A DNA stretch of 64,000 bases from assembly GCF_003171515.1 (NCBI RefSeq), contig NC_089390.1:5890001-5954000 (forward strand). Direction: 5' to 3'. Source of the DNA: Pyrenophora tritici-repentis (Eukaryota; Ascomycota; Dothideomycetes; Pleosporales; Pleosporaceae). Of the stretch, positions 25,512-37,275 are shown piece after piece; position 1 is the first letter of the stretch, and each line of letters starts with the position of its first letter. The notes beneath the pieces are model-generated. The model was not told the DNA's origin and made no database searches. It saw only the letters and a list, made by a program, of their open reading frames with translations. The position numbers and the translations under genes are program-made.

Positions 25512-26834
25512 TTACACCTGTCCATCGCTGTCTTCCTGCTCTTCACCGGGTTTGTGACCGTGGCCTTCAATATCCTCCATGTCTTCATCCATGCCTGGCC
25601 AGAGGACCTTCTTTTGGATCACACCCTTCACGTTGAGGATGGCGACCCAGATCCAGAGCATGACAAGGACGATGGTGGCTGCACTGCAGACACCCTTGAT
25701 GCCTGGGCTGTCTAAAGCTTTGGCAATGTAGATGAGAGCGATGGTCATTCCAGCGTTGGGGAAGATGAAGCCCCAGTGGTTCAGCGTGAAGTGCGACTCC
25801 TTGGCGCTGATGATGATGCTCACGGTTGCGATGGCGCTGAACCAAAAGGATATGAACCACAGAAAGATGCCAGCGATGAGTCCGAAGGCCTTGAACGCGT
25901 CGCCTACGGGGAATGATGTGATGCCGAATAAGTCTTCGGGGACGTGTTTGGGCGCCTGCATGCCAAGCGAGATGAATGCGTTCGCTGTATATGCCGCTGG
26001 ACCTACAGCGACGTACATTCCTGGTCGCTTAGGTATCTCGGGGAGCTTACTGTTGACTAAACGTGTGAAGTACAGCGTAAGCATCAAGAACGCAATAGTC
26101 CAGCCTAGGCCCTGGAATGTGACGCTGCCAATGAAGATGTTGAATCCAGGCCCGGGTGGCTGACTCTTCAACAACGTTCCTCCCAAGACACCAAGAACAA
26201 GAAACGGGTACACGGGCAAGATCCATGCGGGCATAGCGCCGGTGACTGGCAGCTCTCTTCGATCAAAGATGACGTGATATTGGAATACCGCGACCAAAAT
26301 CACAATGGCCGCGTACAGCCAGAACAGAATTTCCAACGTTTTGATGAGCCATGGTCCACACGCTGGGACGCCATACAACTCGATGCAGTATATTATGAGC
26401 GCGATGCTGACAAAGAAGGCGCCGAAGAAGAAGCTCTCGTGAGGGTGGTGTAGACTGAGCGTTAACGAGCCCCGATTGTGTATAAAGCGGTAGGTGATGC
26501 AGGCGCTGAATGCGAGGAATAGGACGATGTCGAGAATGAAGAAGATCTTTCCAATCGTCTTCAGTCCATGGAAGCTGTATGGTTGTTGACCAAGAAGCGT
26601 TGCGATTGCGCCCGTCGACATGGTGCACTCAAACCACGACCAGGTGAAGTGGTCCAAGCGCTGTTTCCATGGTAGATACGTAGGATTGTAGTCCTCTCTC
26701 TGTGCGGGCCGAGGGCGCCGTTTGATCGGTCGGGCGCGCGAAGACATATTACTGTCGGTAGAAGAAGAGGAGCCAAGCATCAAAGAATTCGTCGATTCCG
26801 AGCGGGAAACAGGTGCTGGCGGTGACGAGGGCAT
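25512..26834 (-). CDS. Tellurite-resistance/dicarboxylate transporter family (TDT) membrane carrier
   Basis: 440-residue single-exon polytopic membrane protein of the TDT family, which includes Mae1 malate and Ssu1 sulfite carriers. The N terminus (about 80 residues) is Ser-rich and basic. It is followed by the family hallmark WFECTMSTGAIATLLGQQPY and about ten hydrophobic helices containing conserved PGMYVAVGPAAYTANAF and HWGFIFPNAG segments. The tail is acidic. I start at the ATG in TCAACAATGCC (26834); another ATG lies 27 codons upstream. The substrate (malate, sulfite or other anion) cannot be told from sequence. A role with the neighbouring NRPS is possible but not shown. Confidence 0.9.
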   Translation of the reverse strand: MPSSPPAPVSRSESTNSLMLGSSSSTDSNMSSRARPIKRRPRPAQREDYNPTYLPWKQRLDHFTWSWFECTMSTGAIATLLGQQPYSFHGLKTIGKIFFILDIVLFLAFSACITYRFIHNRGSLTLSLHHPHESFFFGAFFVSIALIIYCIELYGVPACGPWLIKTLEILFWLYAAIVILVAVFQYHVIFDRRELPVTGAMPAWILPVYPFLVLGVLGGTLLKSQPPGPGFNIFIGSVTFQGLGWTIAFLMLTLYFTRLVNSKLPEIPKRPGMYVAVGPAAYTANAFISLGMQAPKHVPEDLFGITSFPVGDAFKAFGLIAGIFLWFISFWFSAIATVSIIISAKESHFTLNHWGFIFPNAGMTIALIYIAKALDSPGIKGVCSAATIVLVMLWIWVAILNVKGVIQKKVLWPGMDEDMEDIEGHGHKPGEEQEDSDGQV

Positions 26835-28919
26835 TGTTGATTTTATTTGCGCGTGATTTCCGACAGTCAGGGCGAAGCAAATCCCAGATTGCTTGACGTC
26901 AAATTGGCATTTCATCCATACGTAGGGCCAAGACAGGTGAAAAAAGTCAAGGTGTCATGCCCAGCATGGGAGGTGTCCCGAAACGGTGTGTATGCAGGTC
27001 GATCGGGGTGCACGTTAAACACATCGAACATTGTGCCGTCGATAGTTGAGCCTCACGCGATCGGTGTGCAACGCGCTATTCTCTCTTTGGCTTTTTCCCA
27101 CCATAGTGATCTTTGTTAATTGCCTGGGGTAAAAAGGTTTCGGTAGTTACAAGTGCTGTAGTTAGTAGCGCAGTTGATGGAGTAGCTGGAGGGCGGACTA
27201 CAACCATCAAGCAACACCCAGGCAATATCCATCACAAGCGTACAGAAAGGCGCACCCGGCTGCCCCTGAAACAGCTCGGAGCCTCATCCTGGGACGATGC
27301 TGGGCGCGAAGGGAGAAGAGAAGTATCCCGCGGAGGGTGATGTAGGTATGACGTCGCCGCTAAAGCTGGCGCACGTGGCATGGTTGAGGGAAGGGAACAC
27401 GACCCCAGTACGGATCATCACTTAGCGCTGCGCTCTGAGTATGTACGTGCTGTCTTGTTGAAATGTTTGCTATGCGCGTGCAACTGGAAAAAGTGTGTGC
27501 CTCCTTCGGCACCTTGCTCCCTGGCTAGAGTGGGACAGTGTCGAATGAAGAGTAGACGATGAAGAAGACATATCAACATTACGTTGATCGCTACCCATAT
27601 GATTTCCTCGTGACATATTTCTGTTTAGATACAGGAAGTAGAGAATTTTGAATGAAGTTGGCCGTGTATCTGGGGTGATCCTGTCTTCCAGCACCTGTGA
27701 AAAGAGGCTAGCGCATTACCAAGATAAGCTTAGCTTCTTAGGAAAGAGGGGCTTTCACTCCGTCCGTAAGCCAGGTAAAAACCTTACCATCGACCTAAGA
27801 CACTTTGGGATGAGATCACGACAACGACTTTTGATCATCATCGCTAGTTCTTCAATGCAATGTATTGCGACTCCCTCGAGCGATGCAGATGGTTTTCCAT
27901 AGCCTCAGTATCGGCAAAACTGAGAAGACGGACGCTGATCCACAACTTGAGATACTCCAAAAGTGCAGCTGGCCATGTGACCATCACCATGCTGGCCTGC
28001 TCCAGCAACCGATTTCCAATGCAACCTCAGGATTATTATTATACATCGTATATATACTCTCTTCTCCTATGAGAACCAACCGACATGGTCTGCCAAGCAT
28101 TAAAATCTACGGAAAATTATACTCACCGCATGGCTTGGTAGGGATCTCGCGAACGTGGTTCCACTAGATCACGGGGAGATGTTGAGGCTGAGCTGTATGT
28201 CTGGGTTTGGAGAGTCTCTGGCGTAAGATAGCTGTATCGGCTTACTTCATCGTGGCTGGTGTGGCGGTCGCGGCACTGACGGCTGATAGGTTCTGTCTTT
28301 CCGTCTCTTTCCAAATCTTGTTTTCTCAACTTCAGTCTCAAACCCCCTCGCTAAGAATACGGTCCTCGTATTTCTGTTACCTGATATAGATGCTTTCTTG
28401 CGCTATGCGCCTTCATTACTTGCTGTCACTAACCACATGTCGCCGCCAATCGAGGTCTGCATCGCTATTCGATATCCATTAGGAACCTCGCGTGTAACTC
28501 CACCACATGTCATGGAACCAGCTGATCGCAAAGTGCCAATAAGCGTCATGTCAGATGTAGGACCGGGTAATTGGGTGTTCGTATACCCCGCGCTGCGTTA
28601 TTGCGGCTGAAAATACCGCCCTATCAGCCTCGTCATCCCTGAAAGATGCGCCTCGAGTCTCGTTACTCCGTGCGCTCTTCAGGTTACATCATGCCATCAC
28701 AGTATCCAAGACAATTCTCACGAGCGGTGAGGTGACAGCTCTGGATACGAATCGCTCACGCCGTAGAGCTGGGCGCCAGGAGCCTGGAACTGAGACTCGA
28801 GAATTGGCGAGCATGAGACGAGATATAAAGATGGCCATGATCGCACAGGAAAGGAGGCATCAGAACACAAACACGAAAGCTATCTTCTTCGATAACATTC
28901 ACTTCAAACAATATTCAAT
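26835..28919. other. Intergenic region
   Basis: About 2.1 kb between divergently placed genes. Short overlapping frames occur on both strands, none with a recognisable domain, and I see no tRNA-like cloverleaf or repeat. Confidence 0.5.
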
Positions 28920-29537
28920 ATGCTCCTCAACGCCATCACACTCGTCTCTCTCATCGCCGGCGCCCAGGCTGTCGGTCGCGCTATCGTTACCAACCAATGT
29001 GATGCGCCCATCTACCTCTGGTCCGTTGGTGGCAGCATCGGCGAGCAGAAAGTTATTACCAAGGACCAATCCTACAGCGAGACCTTCACCAAAGACCCCA
29101 AGTCCGGTGGTATTGCCCTCAAGATGACCGCCGTCGAAGGCGGCATCTTCAAGCCCAACGTCAGTCAAACCATCTTTGCCTACAACCTCGACGCCAATCA
29201 GATCTGGTACGACATGAGCGACATCTTCGGCGACGGCTTTGCAGGCAGAACTATGACACTCAAGCCCAAGGACCCTGCCTGCCCGAGCATCAATTGGTAT
29301 GGTGGAAAGCCTACTGGTGGCAGCCAGATCAAGAACTGCGATGCCAGCACGGATTTGGAGCTGACCTTTTGCACAAACCACTGCCTGCCAAGTTGGTGTA
29401 AGTGTTACTCAACTGAATGATGTAAGAGATTTGCTAATGGCGAATGTTTAGCTCCTTGCGGCAATGCTGCCCCTGGTGATTCTAGGACTTGCTGCACGCA
29501 CTGCATTGGTAGTCACCACTGTGTCGCTGCACCTTAA
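28920..29537 (+). CDS. Secreted BYS1-domain (thaumatin-like fold) protein
   Basis: 187 residues from exons 28920-29397 and 29452-29537; the 54 bp intron has GTAAGT, a GCTAAT branch site and TTTAG. The signal peptide is MLLNAITLVSLIAGAQA. The mature part (VGRAIVTNQCDAPIYLWSVGG, then WYDMSDIFGDGFAG) matches the BYS1 family first described from yeast-phase Blastomyces and common in plant-associated fungi. The second exon adds a Cys-rich end with CC, C and C in about 20 residues, so the short unspliced version would lose these cysteines. No GPI signal is seen, so it is probably secreted. The function of the family is unknown; effector-like by size and cysteine content. Confidence 0.85.
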
Positions 29538-30512
29538 TACGTCACACAGATATCAATACGCTAAGGCACTGGATATGTTACTGCTTTGGGGATACTGGTT
29601 CGATAGTCAGGGGAATGGTTGGATGGGTGTTCGGGTTAGAGGCGGGGTTAGCGGTTGTGCTAGTATAGGACATCACTTAATATAGAACATTTTAGGGGAG
29701 TTTGCTTGTCTGGTTCGTGAGACCTGTTTAGATTCAAACCTTAAATTCATCGCCAGTCATTTCCATGTCTCCCCTTGAGATCGAGTTGCCATATCGCTTG
29801 CTCATATGCTGTTAAGACAACGAACGCAGACGCCATCAAGTGTGCAAGTGCGTCCAACGCCCCCCAACCAATAAAGAAATGAAATCCCAAGAACTCAAGT
29901 ATACTATGACTCCATACGGAAAACCATGCTCAGCTCCCAGTATGACAAGTATGTTGTTGATTGGTGTGTTCATAAAAGTTTGCGTTCGTGCCAGGAGAAC
30001 AACCGCGTACGGCATATCGATTCGAAAATGAATGAATACCGGTTTTTGAACACGGGGGAAGGGAGGTTTTGCCGAAACATTGGGGACCATTCGATGTCGC
30101 GCGTGACTTTCGGGTATATATCAAAGCAGGGTTGACCGACGACATGTGTACAAGATAACTTGGTTGGAACGCATGGGCATATTCTAGTGCATGAGCATGT
30201 TCTAGTACCATCGTCGCCGTCTCCTCTCCATGTAAAGTATGTGCTTCGACAGATCCAGCAGTCTTGTTCAGTAAGGTCCGCCCGGCTAACCAGGATGAAG
30301 AAGTAGTTTCTGTACCGTTGAAAGAACATGTGACAGGGGTCTTGTTGGCTCGTCCATGATATTGTTGGAAAACGGTGTTAGGATTCATCTCTTTGTTCGT
30401 TCTCATAACCATTCCAGGGCCAAGTGACATATATACAAAGTTGTATTTGCCGGCTTGCAACATGCAGAGGAGAGCATGTTACAATATTTGTCGTCCAGAT
30501 TATACTTAGTGA
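29538..30512. other. Intergenic region
   Basis: No recognisable gene. A minus-strand open frame (29930-30463) lacks domain resemblance and is treated as chance. Confidence 0.45.
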
Positions 30513-30520
30513 ACATTCCG

Positions 30521-30682
30521 CACAGTCCGCAACAATCAATTAAGTGGGTCCTAGAAGGTTCAGATTGGATTGATTGATTACCGCTTTAAGCCTAGTAGTT
30601 ACCTATAGGAGTTTAAGCCCTACCTAGATAGGTAAGTGGGTCTAGGAGAGTGACCGGATTGAATTGATTGTTGCGGAGTCTA
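30521..30682 (+). mobile_element. hAT-like MITE, family A, copy 1 (162 bp)
   Basis: A 162 bp non-coding element bounded by the 8 bp duplication ACATTCCG (30513-30520 and 30683-30690). The ends are CACAGTCCGC and, reading inward from the right, TAGACTCCGC, followed on both sides by AACAATCAATT. The 8 bp duplication and short inverted ends fit a non-autonomous hAT element. A second copy at 42980-43141, in opposite orientation, appears identical over the whole length. No hAT transposase lies in this window. Confidence 0.9.
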
Positions 30683-31364
30683 ACATTCCGTGCTTGTGGC
30701 AGACTTGGCGGTAGCTGATCAGGTTCTTATTGTCAATCCGGTCCCGTGACGATGACGCATAATCGTTCATATGCACCGTCTCCGTCTCGGGTTTGAGGAA
30801 ATAGTGCTCTATACTCACGCTGCTAGTCTCGAAGTCTTTCAAGATCCCGAAGCTACTTCGTTGTGTACGGATTCCAACGCCTAGTGATTTTGCCAGTTTT
30901 TCTTTGATGTACAACTGAACACACCCAAGGACGGGAAACTCATCTCTACTCGCCACAAGGTCGGCTAGCCAAGTCCGGGTGGTGAATTGGGTGACAAATT
31001 CGAATCTTTTCACAAATAGACGAAGTGACTTCAAACTTGGTGGAAGAGAAGACGCTGGGCTCGAGATTGCAGAGGCCATACTGATGGCTGGAACTGCGAG
31101 ATGCTCCAGGCCGGAAAAGTCGGTGAACTTGAGATATGGCGGTCGTAACAATAACTCATTGAACGGAAATACGTTCAGAGTTGTTATTTTAGCTAGGAAC
31201 CTTTGGAATACCAATGTCGATCCGGAAGTAGGGGTAAGACTATCGTGCCGGGGGGACCAACTTCCCCGACCCCGATCCACGTCCTGCATCATAGAGTCAT
31301 GAAAGGCTGGGATGACTCGTATGAGTGAATCTGTTAGAGAGAGTTCCTCGATCTTAGGTAACAT
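30642..31364 (-). pseudogene. C-terminal half of a decayed F-box/LRR-type gene
   Basis: Open frame of 240 codons with the Leu-rich spacing of fungal F-box proteins (LPKIEELSLTDSLIRVIPAF, SLKSLRLFVKRFEF). The last 13 or so codons lie inside the MITE at 30521-30682, so the stop codon is donated by the insertion and the original C terminus is lost. It probably belongs with the F-box half at 31474-32142; the 110 bp between them may hold an intron or simply be decayed. Alternatively it is expressed alone, since a TATA-like TATATAA lies about 75 bp before its ATG. Confidence 0.5.
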
Positions 31365-31473
31365 GTTGTATGTGGGAGAACAGAGCAGAAAAGAGGCAGA
31401 AGGTTGTAGTATTGAGTGAGCTACACAGAGCGATTATATACACAACTAAGATGAGTAAGCAGGTGACGAGGAG

Positions 31474-32142
31474 TCACGTGAGATACAGTTCACAGTGTAC
31501 CAGGTGAACCGAGGTGCCAGGCTGACATAACACAAGCATTAGTATTGCCACATAAGCAGACATATCCGGGTGGGCAATGTCCAGCGGTGTACTCCATCCA
31601 GGCGTTAAGTTCCATGCATGTAATTCTGCAATGAGCGCGGAAGACTGCTTGTGGAGCCAAATGTCGAACTGCTTCTCTAAATACATTTGTTGCAACTAGT
31701 TTGAGGGAATAGTACTGTTGAGGAACCCTTTTTTGTATTTGTCGTAGTCGACATCATACAAGTTCAAACGGGAAGCAGTCCTCGCAAGGCGCAGGGGGTA
31801 TTGGAACAGAGCGGATAGATAACCGGGCAGGCATTTCGGGATTACAACCGCGTTACACACAAGCGCATCGTTTGCGATGTTTCTAAAGCGGCGGCATGTG
31901 AGCGCTAAGTGGTAGAGATCCCGGTTGCGAGTAGAATCATCAAGAGAAAGTGCGATCTGTAGAAGTATCTCATCCGGTTGATCAAGTATTCTGGAGTGGC
32001 CAAGGATCTGTAGCAGATACGTTTTCGGGTCCTGACAGAGGTGTCAGAAGCTGCCCAACGCTGCGAGAACTGATTCGTCGGTCGCTTCCCCGAAGCGGGT
32101 GAATGTACGGGAAGAGTGCTTTGTACGGTATGTCATCGCCAT
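31474..32142 (-). pseudogene. F-box domain half of a decayed gene, with in-frame stops
   Basis: One continuous reading frame holds an F-box (QPDEILLQIALSLDD, then DLYHLALTCRRFRNIANDAL, about 31860-31985), but it is broken by TGA at 32046-32044 and TAG at 31698-31696. Reading continues past the TAG in the same frame for 74 codons. F-box proteins recruit substrates to SCF ubiquitin ligases. The ATG at 32142 is the first in frame. I read this as the 5' half of the gene whose 3' half lies at 30642-31364. The two stops make a working product unlikely unless unrecognised introns remove them. Confidence 0.6.
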
Positions 32143-33747
32143 CGTGCATCTGCATCTGGAGATAGGCGTCGAGATTGAGGTAGACTGGTAGGTGAGCAGA
32201 AGTGGCGTGGCGAGCCTAGTGGGGAGGGGCGGTATTTATCATTACAAGCGAGTCCGGAAGTATCGATAGTGAATCATAAGCACGAGCCAAGCATATGACC
32301 TGCCAAGAGCACCCTGAATGCTAGTGCAAGTATAAGAATTTCGCAAATCCTGTAGCTGACTAGTCTCGTCCTATCGCTCACCTGGAGGCCAAAGCATTCA
32401 TTCCTTATTTGTATCGTTCTTAGAAGAAAGTAAATTACCTAGACATGGAGAACGGCCATTGCCAAGTGTTACTCATTTTCGCATTTTGGCTTCCACCGCG
32501 GGAATGGGCCGCAAATTGGGAAAGATCTCTATCTCTCACAAGACCCGAGAGAATCATGGCGCATGCTACAAGCAGATTAGATTTATTTTTTTCTCCAGGA
32601 AGCATTAGGCAGCAATCAGTAAATGGGAGAGTAAGGATCAGGAAGGGCGACTTCTACTTGAACGGAGTCGTTGTAGTCGTTGCTCTAGACACCGGACTAA
32701 GGAGAACGAGAAACAAGGCTAGCCGATGCACGAGCGTGGCCTTGATTCTGCGATAGCAGTGTTCCCTCAACGCCTTGAAGTCCGACTACATACAATCGAG
32801 CGGTACTGTTCTTCCAAGATCAGTCAATGAGTTTTCCAGTCAACCACTAACAGAAACTTTGTCTCTCGACCTCTAAATCTAATAATGATGCGAAGGTATT
32901 GAAGCGGTTTAGAGGCTATCAGAATGGTACCTCGGGGTTGAACAAGCGATGCTATGGTGTGAAGGAGTGATGCTTCTCGTTGTCTTAGCCAAAGGCCCGG
33001 ATGACATCATCGCCTGCCCCACTTGCTCCCTACCCCTTCTTGCCTTCCATCCTTCAGCTTTCTTACCCCACGACTTCAGGAATCTAGACCTTTGCCTATC
33101 TACGCCCCCAATTCCGAAGACCGCGAGAACGTACAGTGAGCCCTTGCAAGCTGCCAGCCTGGTACATGACATCATTGTCGCGATGCTGCGCGAGGGCTGT
33201 GCTGACTGCGGATGCGCCTGCAGCTGATGCGTACCCGCCCACCACCGCGACGTGCGACGAGGCTTTTCGATGCGACGATCCATCCAGAGATCTAGACCAC
33301 GGACTCGCGGTAGTCCAACGGTCTCAATATAGAGAAGGCATGGGGAAGGTTAATTGTGCTCTCGGCAATTTACCCGTCATAGGGCTACAGACGACCCCAG
33401 GACGCGCTGAGGGTCTAGACCGCCGATACTGTGGCTGCAACCCCAAGACATGATGTAGTTATGGTCTGCTTGGAAGTAGATCAGGCCTGATGCGCGCGCG
33501 AGGCAGCTGTTTCGTATTGCGCTGGTCGTGCAAGAGGAGGTCAATAGGCAAATGTGGAGAGTTTGGGATCTCGATGAGAAAGTTCTGGACTCTGTATACT
33601 GGCGACAGGCTACGTATGATTGTTGTAGCGATGCGAAGGTGAGCATATATATATCTGGATGCAAATGACCGTGATATACATCCACCTCCATCAATTACAC
33701 GCCGATCAAAGCAACATCTTCTCATCTATCTTTGTCAACAATAAAAG
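32143..33747. other. Intergenic region
   Basis: No gene recognised. A TATA-like run (CATATATATATC, about 33644) lies 100 bp before the next start codon and may be its promoter. Confidence 0.4.
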
Positions 33748-34266
33748 ATGCGGTCATCTCAAGAACTTCCTGTGGATACAGCCCAGAAAGACGTCCAGGC
33801 CAACATTGCTATCCCTTCTACTGCGGACCTTAGAGTTACAGTGACAGGTGTCAACCAGTCCAAACGACGAAAGAGGACGTTTCGAGTCATTGAGCGCCCC
33901 GATGGTGTCATCGTTGAATGTCCTAGCTACCGAAAAAGCCTCCCAACGCTCACACCAGAGCGACATTTGCAAAAGAAGCCGGTGGTTTTGCCCATCCCTT
34001 CCGAACCATCGAAGCCCATGTTGGGAGCAAATGCTTGCAAGAACAAGGAGGAATTGCTAGGAATCGGTGCCTTTGCAGGTGGTACAGGTAGAATAGGACA
34101 GGAAGATTTTGCGGCATCTAGGGGAGGCTACAACGCACAAGCCAACAACACAGAGGAGCTGAAGTTGGAAAGATATGTGGAAGATGCATACAATGGAGTG
34201 GCACCAATGGAACGTTTTCTCGCTGAATCTGGATTATGGAGTCCCCTGTCGCGACGATCGGTATGA
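33748..34266 (+). CDS. Hypothetical protein, 172 residues
   Basis: Intronless frame starting at an ATG in AAAAGATGCG. There is no signal peptide, membrane segment or domain that I recognise. Features seen are a basic patch (KRRKRTFRVIERPDG), a Pro-rich middle (KPVVLPIPSEPSKPM), a Gly-rich stretch (GIGAFAGGTGRIG) and an acidic helical segment near the end. A TATA-like run stands about 100 bp upstream. Composition looks coding-like, but the gene is not confirmed by family resemblance. Confidence 0.45.
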   Translation: MRSSQELPVDTAQKDVQANIAIPSTADLRVTVTGVNQSKRRKRTFRVIERPDGVIVECPSYRKSLPTLTPERHLQKKPVVLPIPSEPSKPMLGANACKNKEELLGIGAFAGGTGRIGQEDFAASRGGYNAQANNTEELKLERYVEDAYNGVAPMERFLAESGLWSPLSRRSV

Positions 34267-34917
34267 AGGAAGTCTATGTAATCATTTCGATGTTTTGAAG
34301 TTTTTTTAAGATGCATAGAGCGAAGTGACGATCTTGACAAGATATCTATCTCTTACAACTATGGTGAAAGAATAATATATGCGCTTGTTCTTGTTATGAT
34401 TCTCATCTGGGAGATCTTGTGCACGTGCTCCCCCTGAGCGGATCATTACGGATGCGTTGCTGCGTATTACGTCCGTATCTCGGGCCGAATCACGGCCAAC
34501 AATGGTTTTTACCTGGGCTCTGAGTGGTTGCGTATACAAGTTGGACCGATGCGAATTCGGGTGCCCAAGACATGTGCATACGTGGGGAATGCTACAAGTA
34601 ACATGTCGCAGTACTCAGACTATCAATTGCCGATTCTGCGCATTCACTGAATAAATGCTTCATTTCAGGTACCCGAGTTGCGAAAGAGCTTCGGTAAGAA
34701 ACAACAATCACGGCTGCGGTATACCTGGGGAAAGCTTGAAAGAGGTCTAAGTATGTATATCTGGCACCCGCTTCCCGCCTTCTCGTCTCAATCGGCCCGG
34801 CCAAGGTGCTAGCCTAGTCCGACCGGTCTTTGCTGGGCCGCTTCTGCGTACTTAAGCTTGCTTCCCATTCCTTGTCGCATTTCTGCCGCATCAACAGCAG
34901 CACCAGATTCACGCATT

Positions 34918-36496
34918 ATGGCGCTTCCCGGCGTGATTGGGGACTTCGCTGAACCAAAAACGCTACTTCTCTTCCTCCTTTCATTCGTAGTTCTATACAC
35001 CTGCGCCATACTATATCAGTCCTACGCTCACAAAATCCCCGCAAATTCGCCCCCTCAAGTCGACGACGACCTCCCCATAACCGGTGCATCTGGCTGGTTT
35101 ACTCGACGATGGGATTGGTGCCAGGAAAAACGCGATCGGTCAAAGACCGGCAACTTCTCCTTCCATGCGGGATCAAGATTGGTCATCGGGCTTTGTGGTG
35201 AAAATGGACGGCGAACTTTCTTTGAGTCCAAGGGTCTGTCCTTCACTAAAGGCTACGATGTCTTGTTTGGAGGCGGTCCGAATTCCAGCACCCGTGCCCA
35301 GATCCGGTCTGATCCTGACTTGACACCGTGGTTCAATCGTCAGATAGTAAACCTCTTGAAAAGCGATCATCTTCAAAAAAGATTAGCTACCCTCATATCT
35401 GATACCAAAGACGGTATCGAAGCCATTAAGCAAGATCCAAGTGGCTGTACTGATCCGTTTACGAGTATTTATAACATCGTCTTTCGTCTTACCATCCGTA
35501 CGCTAGGTGCAAACGAGATTGTTGAGAATGAGGGTTTGCTAGAAGCGTTTGCAAAGAATTTCGGAATAATCGACAAGAGTTCGAATGCTACAACGATCTG
35601 CTTCCCTAAGTTTCCCTCGCCGTCCCTTCTTAAGCGGTACTTTGCGGGAGCGCAACTATTTTCGATTGTGGCAAAAATTATCAAGACGCGTGAGACAACT
35701 GGAAAGAAGTACGATGATGCTTTGCAGTTCCTGCAGGATCAGGGTAGTAGCACTCTCGATATAGTCCGGTTCATCCTTGCGGCCTTGTTCGCTGGAGTAC
35801 TCAACAGTGGCATTAACGCCGCGTGGGTTAGTACAACTACGTTTGCATACTTGAATTGTACATGTACTGACTTCTGTATAGGTTCTCATCTATCTTGCAA
35901 CCTCACCAGAGTGGCAGAAAAAGGTGAGGGATGAAGTATGTGGGGTTGCTGCAAAATACGCCAAGGATCCGAATATGCCGTTGGTCAGGCAGCTTGAAGA
36001 CGTTCCCTTGGAAGCGTGGGAGTCGGAGTTCCCCATCATCGAAATGTGCCTACGCGATTCTATGCGTCTCGGAATATCCAGCAACTTATTTAGGCGGAAC
36101 ATAAGCGGAAAACCTATACCCACAGGCAACAATAACGAGGTGATTCCACCAGGGGCAGTTGCGGTCTATCCTGTAGGCGATATTCATTTCGACCATGAAG
36201 TCTATCCTGATCCGTACAAGTGGGATCCGTCCCGTTACCTGCCGGAGCACGCACAAGACACTAAAGCCCATGACTTCGTTGGTTGGGGTTCAGGACGACA
36301 CCCTTGCCTAGGCATGCGCTTTGCCAAACTAGAGCAAAATCTCATCACCGCGTTCTTTGTGACCAACTTCAACTTTGATCTTGAGGATAAACAAGGTAAC
36401 AAGGTCACTACACCCCCGGCTATCAACGTCAATGACCATTTTCCATCCAAGCCAGCACTTTCACATTTTATTAGAGTGACACCGAGGGAGAAGTAG
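34918..36496 (+). CDS. Cytochrome P450 monooxygenase-like protein
   Basis: 507 residues from exons 34918-35826 and 35882-36496 (55 bp intron, GTTAGT...TAG). The ATG at 34918 is the first in frame and precedes an N-terminal membrane anchor (LLLFLLSFVVLYTCAILY) that would hold the enzyme on the ER. The haem-binding loop is WGSGRHPCLG with the Cys ligand; the usual first Phe is Trp. The helix-K motif is DSMR, with Asp for Glu of ExxR, and helix I reads FAGVLNSGINAAW without the acid-Thr pair used in oxygen activation. Such changes occur in P450s that rearrange rather than hydroxylate (CYP8, CYP74), so chemistry may be atypical. It lies 10 kb from the NRPS, with unrelated genes between. Confidence 0.9.
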
Positions 36497-37275
36497 CAGA
36501 TCTTATTGAATGATAAGATACCTGGACGTGATCTAGGAATTCAGAAGTTACCGTTCTTAGAGAATGTGCGGCGACAACGAGGTTTGCGAGGTTGAGGATA
36601 TTGAGAAATTGGTGGGTTTAGGGCGCGACAACGGAGTCAAAAGATAGGGTTGTCTAGTAAAATTTTGTGGGATAAAGGGCGGAGGGTGCCGCTGAGGACA
36701 TTTAAAGGGCTGATGGGATTGTGTGGTCGTGAAATGTGCGGTAGGGCGTTACCGGTAGAATGAATGACTCATCGACAATACAATTGATGGTCGACCTAGA
36801 TAGTTCCTCCGAAACTTCTATATTGGTAAGATTAGTAGATCTGTGAACTAATGAAGCTAGAGCGATGGAATCGATTTGTGGGGCAGCAGTGCATGTGTAG
36901 AAGTCAAAGAGGTCGGGTGGTTCCTGATCGCAGGCTAGCGTCTTGGCATAGACGTGTCACTCCTCCCACTATGCAATCAACGAGCATCCCTACCAGCATA
37001 GGCATGCATCGTCACATATCCGAGCCCCTCCAGAGCACGCAACCGCTGCAGGCTTTCTAAAGAGTCCAAAAGCTTCACACGCGACGCCCCACTACATTCA
37101 CCCTATTACGTCACCGTGTGTTGGTCATCTGCAGGGACCGCGATTGCCACAGTTGCGACCTTCAAGCGAGTCAAGTGCGCATTACCTCCTACTTGTTGTG
37201 CTGGGTGCCCACCCGTTCCAACACTAACACCCCGCCTCAACGCCCCGAAGGAACTCAACCTCGTCCCTTGCCGCG
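36497..37275. other. Intergenic region
   Basis: About 780 bp between two plus-strand genes. No gene, repeat or RNA recognised. Confidence 0.5.

Noticed and set aside
29930..30463. 177-codon minus-strand frame
   Set aside because: No recognisable features; overlapping alternative frame equally long.
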